Assembly: GCA_012064415.1 (NCBI GenBank) | Contig: SSNU01000355.1 | Location: 1 to 32,913 of the forward strand | DNA length: 32,913 nt | Reading direction: 5' to 3' | DNA from: Gyrodactylus bullatarudis | Taxonomy: Eukaryota; Platyhelminthes; Monogenea; Gyrodactylidea; Gyrodactylidae | Shown: piece after piece, positions 29,601 through 32,913 of the stretch | Numbering within the stretch: the first letter of the stretch is position 1 | Layout: each line of letters starts with the position of its first letter | Position numbers and translations under genes: made by a program | The notes under the pieces: generated by a model | Database searches by the model: none | Seen by the model: the letters and a program-made list of their open reading frames with translations, nothing else | Told to the model about the DNA's origin: nothing

Positions 29601-31622
29601 GGCCCCTTTTTCTATGCTGTAGGCGTTGTAAGGAAGATTAATCCGAACATGCTGATATCAAATTGGAAATTCAAACGTACTTGTCATAGCGGTGTTGGCA
29701 AATCTACCGGTTGGTTTATACCTTTAAATATTATTTTGGATACTGTCCAAGTCCAAGTTCGAGATAACCAGTTGGTCTATGCTCTTGGTGAACTGGTTAG
29801 TCAATCTTGTATTCCGGGTGTTTTGGATTCAAATTATAATACAAATTCATTGAATTCGTTGAACTTGTGCGAAGCTTGTGTTGGTGGTAATTCAGATAAA
29901 TGTGAAAGAGACAATACAGAACTTTATTACGGTCATAATGGAGCTTTTAGATGTTTAGTTGAAACAGGAGATATTGCTTTCACAAAACACACCACAGTAC
30001 ATGCAAACACAGGTGGAAGGTTTGTTTAACATTTTCTCTTTTCATCTAAAGGACTCGATTTTTAGGAATCCAGATCATGTTGCCTACTTTTTCAGGTAGA
30101 AGATAATAAACTTGAAAAAATTTAATTTTTCGAATTTCGATTCAGATTCAAATTTTTTGAAATTTAAACTGAAAGTTATATTGATTTGATCAGAATTAGA
30201 CAAGAAAGCCGAATATCGCTATTAAATTTTATACAGATTGAATTATCGGAATTTTATTGATTTCAAGCAGTGAAAATTATCAAGAATTCGAAATTCAACT
30301 CGCTAACGATAATGAAGCATTAAAACAGCTTTAATGGATTTCTTGTCTAATTCTTATCCTGAAAAACCTTCCTTTGACCACTCACTCACTCACTTTCAAT
30401 TCAATAAGGTATCTTGATCTAGATCCCTAAACATTTTTAACATATCCAAATTCTTGATGAGAAAATTGAGATTTTTGTAAAAGTAGATTCCCAACCTCCT
30501 ATCAAATTAGCTTTATGTTTTTTTTTCAATAATCAATGTAAAATAAATTAACTTTTTGGATAGAAATCCTAATTATTGGGCAAGAAACCAAAGAGAAGAT
30601 GACTTTGAGTTGTTATGCTCTGATGGAAGGCGAACCGACACCAATAGATGGAGAGAATGTAATCTAGGAAAAGTACCCAGCAATGTAATTGTGACAGGGT
30701 CTTATAAATCTGAAAACGAAAGAATGAATATGTGGAGAATCTTTCAATATGGACAAGAATTTTATTCAGGCGATAAGTAAGAGATATATAAATTTATTGA
30801 GGTACTTGATTTCCATCTCAAGTATCACCCATGACGATTCATCATATAAAGCTAGTTAATATGAAGATGAGAATTTACTATTTTAACAAAAAACTCAAAA
30901 TTTTTCTCCGAAAAGTCAGCAAAATTTTTATTCTTCGAGACCCATAATGCAATTGTTGGAATAAAAAGATTTCTGGAAAATTCTATCCTGCCAAAATAAG
31001 GCTACTTTTGAATTTCAAAAGTTAGCCAAATTTCCACTTTTTCAATTTTTAATCTAGATTTTGTTTTGTACTATCGGGAGAAAAATAATGAGATTTTTCC
31101 AAAAATACCTATTCATGAACTGGTTACATTAGAAACAATGATTTTGCATTAAGAATATTAGGATGGAAAATTTACAGAATTTTATACTCATAGTAGTCAT
31201 AATTTTATAGAATTATGGTGAAGGTATAGAAATCAGGGGTATAAATTTTACACAGTTTTTAAAAAGGAAGTACTGTATATAAAAAAAATTTATTGCAGTT
31301 TAAACAAAGTTGCCCAATGAGTTTCGCAACCAACTGTATTAAATAAAAAACAAATAATTTTTTTAGGAACAACGTATTCAAAATGTTCGATTCGGGGTTC
31401 TATCATTCAGATTTGATTTTTTCCGATGATACTGAATCACTTCAATTAATTCCATGGGAAAATCAAGAATACACAAAATGGCTAGGACCCGAATTCATAC
31501 GGCTAGTAGAAAATATCGAAAAAATGTCTGGGGATAATCCAAATGGAATATTTAACTCATGCTTGAAGATGAAAAGAATACCTGCTGCAATCTTTGTAAT
31601 CATGATTATCGTAACTATATGA
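20554..31622 (+). CDS. Transferrin/melanotransferrin-like two-lobed protein with GPI-type tail
   Basis: Proposed exons 20554-20620, 20649-21731, 28667-28949, 29588-30019, 30564-30776 and 31367-31622 join in phase to 777 residues, close to melanotransferrin length (about 740). Residues 1-22 (MLIIYFYLFSIYTLFFQ...) form a signal peptide. The N-lobe starts NIRWCTVSDPEQQKC and the C-lobe RFCVIDNWEMEKC, both matching transferrin lobe starts. The C-lobe also keeps TCHSGVGKSTGWFIP, HNGAFRCL, HANTGGRNPNYWA and DDFELLCSDG. The end is IPAAIFVIMIIVTI with nothing after it, as in GPI signals of melanotransferrin and insect Tsf2. Against the human iron ligands (Asp, Tyr, Tyr, His), the N-lobe keeps Asp and the first Tyr only and the C-lobe only Asp. 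Iron transport is therefore doubtful and a surface or junction role is possible. The first junction needs a 28-bp intron and is the weakest part of the model. Confidence 0.85.
20649..21731 (+). other. Transferrin N-lobe, single exon
   Basis: About 361 residues. The Asp ligand is present in TFDVGLG and the first Tyr in LNYFASIVV. The anion-site loop reads CFAGAGMAEGW, so the Thr and Arg that hold carbonate are Ala and Met. The second Tyr ligand falls on Asn in GNIGALKCL, and the His ligand on Arg in IPARMIMAN. The exon ends at GTGAGT (21732) in phase 1 and joins to 28667 to make Asp. The frame otherwise stays open to 21769, which is intron read-through. Confidence 0.85.
22245..22550. mobile_element. 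Foldback-family fragment
   Basis: The right portion (ATTTTTGTAAAAATCGTAAA, then GTATCAACCAACTTTAACCA) is the reverse-strand version of the family terminus seen at 28370-28406 and 30480-30520. A word close to CGATCACCCTCTCAAATTGA matches the inner part of the copies at 12680 and 27910 in reverse. The left end is not defined. Confidence 0.4.
22925..23150. mobile_element. Foldback-family fragment, single arm
   Basis: It carries the family left end (AACACAAAATATGAAGTTGAG, then TTTTCTCCGGATAGCAAGAA) and the inner word CTGACCAAAATTGGGC, also seen in reverse at 13195 and 16730. No matching right arm is visible. The 63-codon frame inside it at 22949-23140 is therefore repeat sequence and not a gene. 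Confidence 0.45.
24177..24890 (-). pseudogene. Decayed DDE integrase (KRBA2/Ginger-like)
   Basis: Minus-strand pieces line up with a KRBA2/gypsy-type integrase in order. At 24727-24539 is a zinc-binding-like N-terminus with EIFDVIHDKHVSLEYCGR, then LKYYNITLSQILIYL and TCKK. The first catalytic block follows around 24490-24430 (ELNDFQSCPDKGYKFILVH) and is interrupted by stops. At 24377-24177 come LLDIFLDYGAPKILQSNNGR and GKPRYSQSQASIERANQ. In intact relatives the second block reads S-D-N-G; here the catalytic Asp is Asn. In-frame stops, one lost zinc Cys and this Asn show it is inactive. Confidence 0.7.
24960..25203. mobile_element. 244-bp nested insertion with 11-bp direct repeats
   Basis: The insert interrupts the right arm of the long-TIR element. 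ATTAAAAGATC occurs on both sides (24949-24959 and 25204-25214) but once in the mirror arm, as expected for a target-site duplication. The insert has 9-bp inverted ends, TTGAACACA (24965-24973) and TGTGTTCAA (25195-25203). Inside are a TATAAATAAATA word and an AATAAA. It is too short to code for anything. Confidence 0.6.
25806..27262 (-). mobile_element. MULE (Mutator-like) transposon with long TIRs
   Basis: Both ends begin GGGGYATTTGCAAAATTAG, and the inverted arms extend about 240 bp (25806-26049 and about 27036-27262), sharing GAAAAATCAAATC and AAAATTAGTATGTATTACTAG. The flanks TTAAATTAA (25797-25805) and TTGAATTAA (27263-27271) match at 8 of 9 bases, the usual 9-bp MULE target duplication. 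A decayed transposase lies inside on the minus strand. Nothing was recognised between it and the right arm. Confidence 0.8.
26220..26636 (-). pseudogene. Broken MULE transposase
   Basis: Reading leftward from about 26635, GLLVIAVDGCQIKNKYNRLL matches the first catalytic region of MULE transposases (D-G-C-x-x-K). After an in-frame TGA the same frame continues with IDGNSQIYPLVFFLLPTE and the second acidic block RPDVILSDSEKGL. A frame change then leads to HIGQNIERRFE, the usual H-x-x-x-N-x-x-x-x-F region. The stop and the shift make this copy inactive. Confidence 0.75.
27686..28406. mobile_element. Complete foldback (long inverted repeat) element
   Basis: The two ends are inverted copies over about 150 bp: AAATAAAGTTAGTTGATATG on the left, and its near complement ending in TCAATTAGCTTTATTT on the right. 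GTAATCCTACTCATGTTGGCC near 27779 pairs with CATGAGTAGGATTCC near 28300. A single transcript could fold into a long hairpin with a central loop of about 400 bp. No ORF is seen. Confidence 0.75.
28950..29587. other. Transferrin intron with repeat fragment
   Basis: The 638-bp intron has a fragment of the foldback family at about 29020-29150 (TTTTTGTCTAATTTTAATTC and TTCATATCAACTAATTTTAC). The rest is AT-rich with nothing recognised; the open frame before the acceptor at 29586-29587 is intron read-through. Confidence 0.5.
30020..30563. other. Transferrin intron with foldback-family copy
   Basis: The inverted pair near 30190-30230 (CAGAATTAGACAAGAAAGCC) and 30335-30360 (TTTCTTGTCTAATTCTTATC), with the family end TCCTATCAAATTAGCTTTATG at about 30498-30519, show another member of the foldback family filling most of this 544-bp intron. 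Confidence 0.5.
30777..31366. other. Transferrin intron with foldback-family copy
   Basis: The family left end ATAAAGCTAGTTAATATGAA begins at about 30846 and continues to TTTTTCTCCGAAAAGTCAGC. A partial inverted end is near 31075-31130 (GGGAGAAAAATAATGAG). The rest of the 590-bp intron is AT-rich and holds nothing recognised. Confidence 0.5.
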
Positions 31623-31628
31623 AAGATT

Positions 31629-31634
31629 AATAAA
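31629..31634 (+). terminator. Likely polyadenylation signal of the transferrin gene
   Basis: AATAAA begins seven bases after the stop codon at 31620-31622. A 3' UTR this short is plausible here, but chance occurrence in AT-rich DNA cannot be excluded. Confidence 0.4.
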
Positions 31635-31952
31635 TTTGAACAATTTTAATGTACATTGATGAAATTTGATAAATAATCTTTTGAAAAAAAGCGATGCTTC
31701 TGAAGAAAACTAGTCAAAAAATTATAAGATAAAAAGTATCATGAGTAAGAGAAACTAAACATTAGTTTATCTAGCATTCTCTCAACAGACTATAGAACAG
31801 GGTAGAGTAAAATGGAAAAGAGTTGTAATTTTATTTAGCATCAATGAAAGAAAATTTTTGTAAGAAGAAACAGATAAAAATGCAAGGACCGGCAATATGT
31901 ATAAAAGTAAATTACATTGAAAACAATCATTTTAAAAGCTAAAATTGCGAAT

Positions 31953-32500
31953 ATGTCTTCAGAAGAAAGAGGAGGACCCGTTGGAGCAAGTCACATATCG
32001 GTACTGCTAGACGTAACATTCCAGGCGTTGAAAGTATATTTTATACATTAAAAAATCTCAAGGACCATAAGAGAAGAGGATATCTGCTGCAAACAAAAGA
32101 GAGTTGGTCGACTTCTACCACTCAAAGGAGAAGTCGACACTGATTGACTGGCCCTGGGAGGGTGATTCCATTAGTGGGGTGGACTCGTGTAGAATCGTTC
32201 GACTGCCGTCAGTAAGGCAAGGCTCGCGGATTCGTCCTCTTGAGACGAGATCTAGGAGGCTAGTCCGAAAAGATGACCCTGTAAAACGAGTCGCCATTCT
32301 CGTTAGTCCGCTGTATTTCTCTAGACTGAGGTGGTCACTTTTTCCGATGGGTTGATCAACTTCTACCACTTATAGGAGTAGTCGACAATGAGGACTGGCC
32401 CTGGGAGGGTGATTCCATTAGTGGGGTAGACTCGTGTAGAATCGTTCGCCTAGCCCGAAATAATCGAGGACCATAAGAGGAGAGGATATCTGCTGCAAAC
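31953..32500. repeat. GC-richer composite repeat with A-B-C-B'-A' layout
   Basis: Base composition changes visibly at about 31953 from AT-rich to mixed. Unit A (32058-32094, with GGATATCTGCTGCAAAC) recurs at 32464-32500 with 2 of 37 bases changed. Unit B (about 32106-32201, with GACTGGCCCTGGGAGGGTGA) recurs at about 32353-32448. All copies are in direct orientation around a unique 150-bp centre. Each B starts with a hairpin; the first is perfect (GTCGACTTCT at 32107-32116 with AGAAGTCGAC at 32129-32138). Open frames on both strands here (32104-32355 and 32115-32369) look incidental. A 32-codon ATG frame at 31953-32051 starts the block; its meaning is unknown. Confidence 0.7.
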
Positions 32501-32610
32501 GGGAGGGATACTCGGACGATGAGAAGCCAACGGTTCAAGTACTGTGCGGAGGAATATGAGGACCAGGTCGAAGAGAGGTTTGTTGAATATTGAAGAAAAA
32601 GCTGTCAGCC

Positions 32611-32683
32611 GCCCTCATAGCTCAGTGGTTAGAGCGCCTGTCTAGTAAACAGGAGGTCGTTAATTAAATTCTCACTGAGGGCA
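32611..32683 (+). tRNA. tRNA-Thr(AGT)-like gene with degenerate T arm
   Basis: The 73-nt sequence folds as a tRNA: acceptor GCCCTCA with TGAGGGC, D arm GCTCAGTGGTTAGAGC, anticodon stem CCTGT/ACAGG with loop CTAGTAA, hence anticodon AGT (Thr). A TTTT pol III terminator follows at 32688-32691. The T arm is abnormal: stem GTTAA against CTCAC has two mismatches and the T loop reads TTAAATT, lacking the invariant C of TTCRA. The internal B box is therefore damaged. It may be a pseudogene or a recently mutated copy. Confidence 0.65.
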
Positions 32684-32913
32684 ACCCTTTTCCTCATTGT
32701 TCCACTTTCCGCATATTTGATGATCTGTCAACTAATCTTGAACTAGTACGAGACACATCATTCTTCACAACAAATTCAATCTCCAGCCTTTTGTGTTTTC
32801 AGATCCACAAACCACCAAGAAGTACTCACTATTGTCTTCCCATCGACCTCTCTAGACATTCACTTTTTACTCTTGTTTTCATTGGTTATGCGAGAGAGGC
32901 GATTTCGTTGCTG
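32684..32913. other. Right-end stretch, nothing recognised
   Basis: Past the tRNA terminator the sequence is of mixed composition, with no ORF of note, no repeat of other parts of the window and no RNA gene that I can identify. Confidence 0.4.

Larger units (their letters stand above)
28667..31622 (+). other. Transferrin C-lobe and C-terminal anchor signal
   Basis: Exons 28667-28949, 29588-30019, 30564-30776 and 31367-31622. The Asp ligand is kept in SLDAGDLYS. The first Tyr ligand is Phe in PFFYAVGVV. The anion loop CHSGVGKSTGW has Ser and Lys for Thr and Arg, both conservative. The second Tyr is His in YYGHNGAFRCL. The His ligand is Asn in VPSNVIVTG. The last exon continues to FNSCLKMKRIPAAIFVIMII and TGA at 31620-31622, giving a short hydrophobic end with possible GPI-attachment residues at N-S-C. 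Confidence 0.85.

Noticed and set aside
32200..32350. Hammerhead-ribozyme-like word AGGACGAA on the minus strand of the composite repeat
   Set aside because: The required CUGAUGA core and matching helices are absent.
32104..32369. Two opposed open frames of about 83 codons in the GC-richer block
   Set aside because: Both strands are open over the same bases, and they coincide with the repeat units; no protein family is recognised.
1..32913. CRISPR array, bacterial operons or phage genes
   Set aside because: No regularly spaced repeats and no bacterial gene layout; introns and muscle-protein domains show animal nuclear DNA.

Overview
This window is metazoan nuclear DNA from an invertebrate. 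It is strongly AT-rich, with mostly short GT-AG introns (many 52-65 bp) and many degraded transposons. Three protein genes can be read. They are the 3' part of a giant muscle protein, a proneural-type bHLH gene and a two-lobed transferrin. The content (sarcomeric kinase/Ig protein, achaete-scute-like factor, GPI-type transferrin) fits an arthropod or another small bilaterian such as a rotifer; the sequence alone does not fix the phylum.

Region 1 (1-1011): the N-terminal piece of a frameshifted transposase on the minus strand runs off the left edge. It is followed by AT-rich sequence that is intron or upstream DNA of the muscle gene.

Region 2 (1012-14893, + strand): 26 exons, reconstructed here with consistent phases, give about 2857 residues of an obscurin/UNC-89/titin-type protein. 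The order is Ig, Fn3, kinase 1, Fn3, kinase 2, Ig, kinase 3, Ig, kinase 4, then six Ig domains and a short Ser-rich tail. All four kinase domains have lost the catalytic HRD aspartate and the glycine-rich loop, so they look like pseudokinases, probably scaffolds. A 540-bp block covering an Fn3 and the next kinase start, introns included, is present twice with no difference.

Region 3 (14894-20553): long AT-rich intergenic DNA around a single-exon achaete-scute-family bHLH gene (18609-19157, minus). It also holds foldback elements, a 29-bp tandem duplication and a perfect 17-bp hairpin.

Region 4 (20554-31622, + strand): a transferrin/melanotransferrin-like gene of six exons (777 residues predicted). 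It has a signal peptide, an N-lobe in one exon, a C-lobe in four exons and a hydrophobic C-terminus suggesting a GPI anchor. Most iron ligands are replaced in both lobes. Its 6.9-kb second intron is a transposon sink, holding a long-TIR element with a Ginger/KRBA2-like integrase relic, a nested 244-bp insertion, a MULE with about 240-bp TIRs, and copies of a foldback family that also sits in many other long introns here.

Region 5 (31623-32913): a GC-richer composite repeat (A-B-C-B'-A') and a tRNA-Thr(AGT)-like gene with a damaged T arm. No gene is recognised in the last 220 bp.
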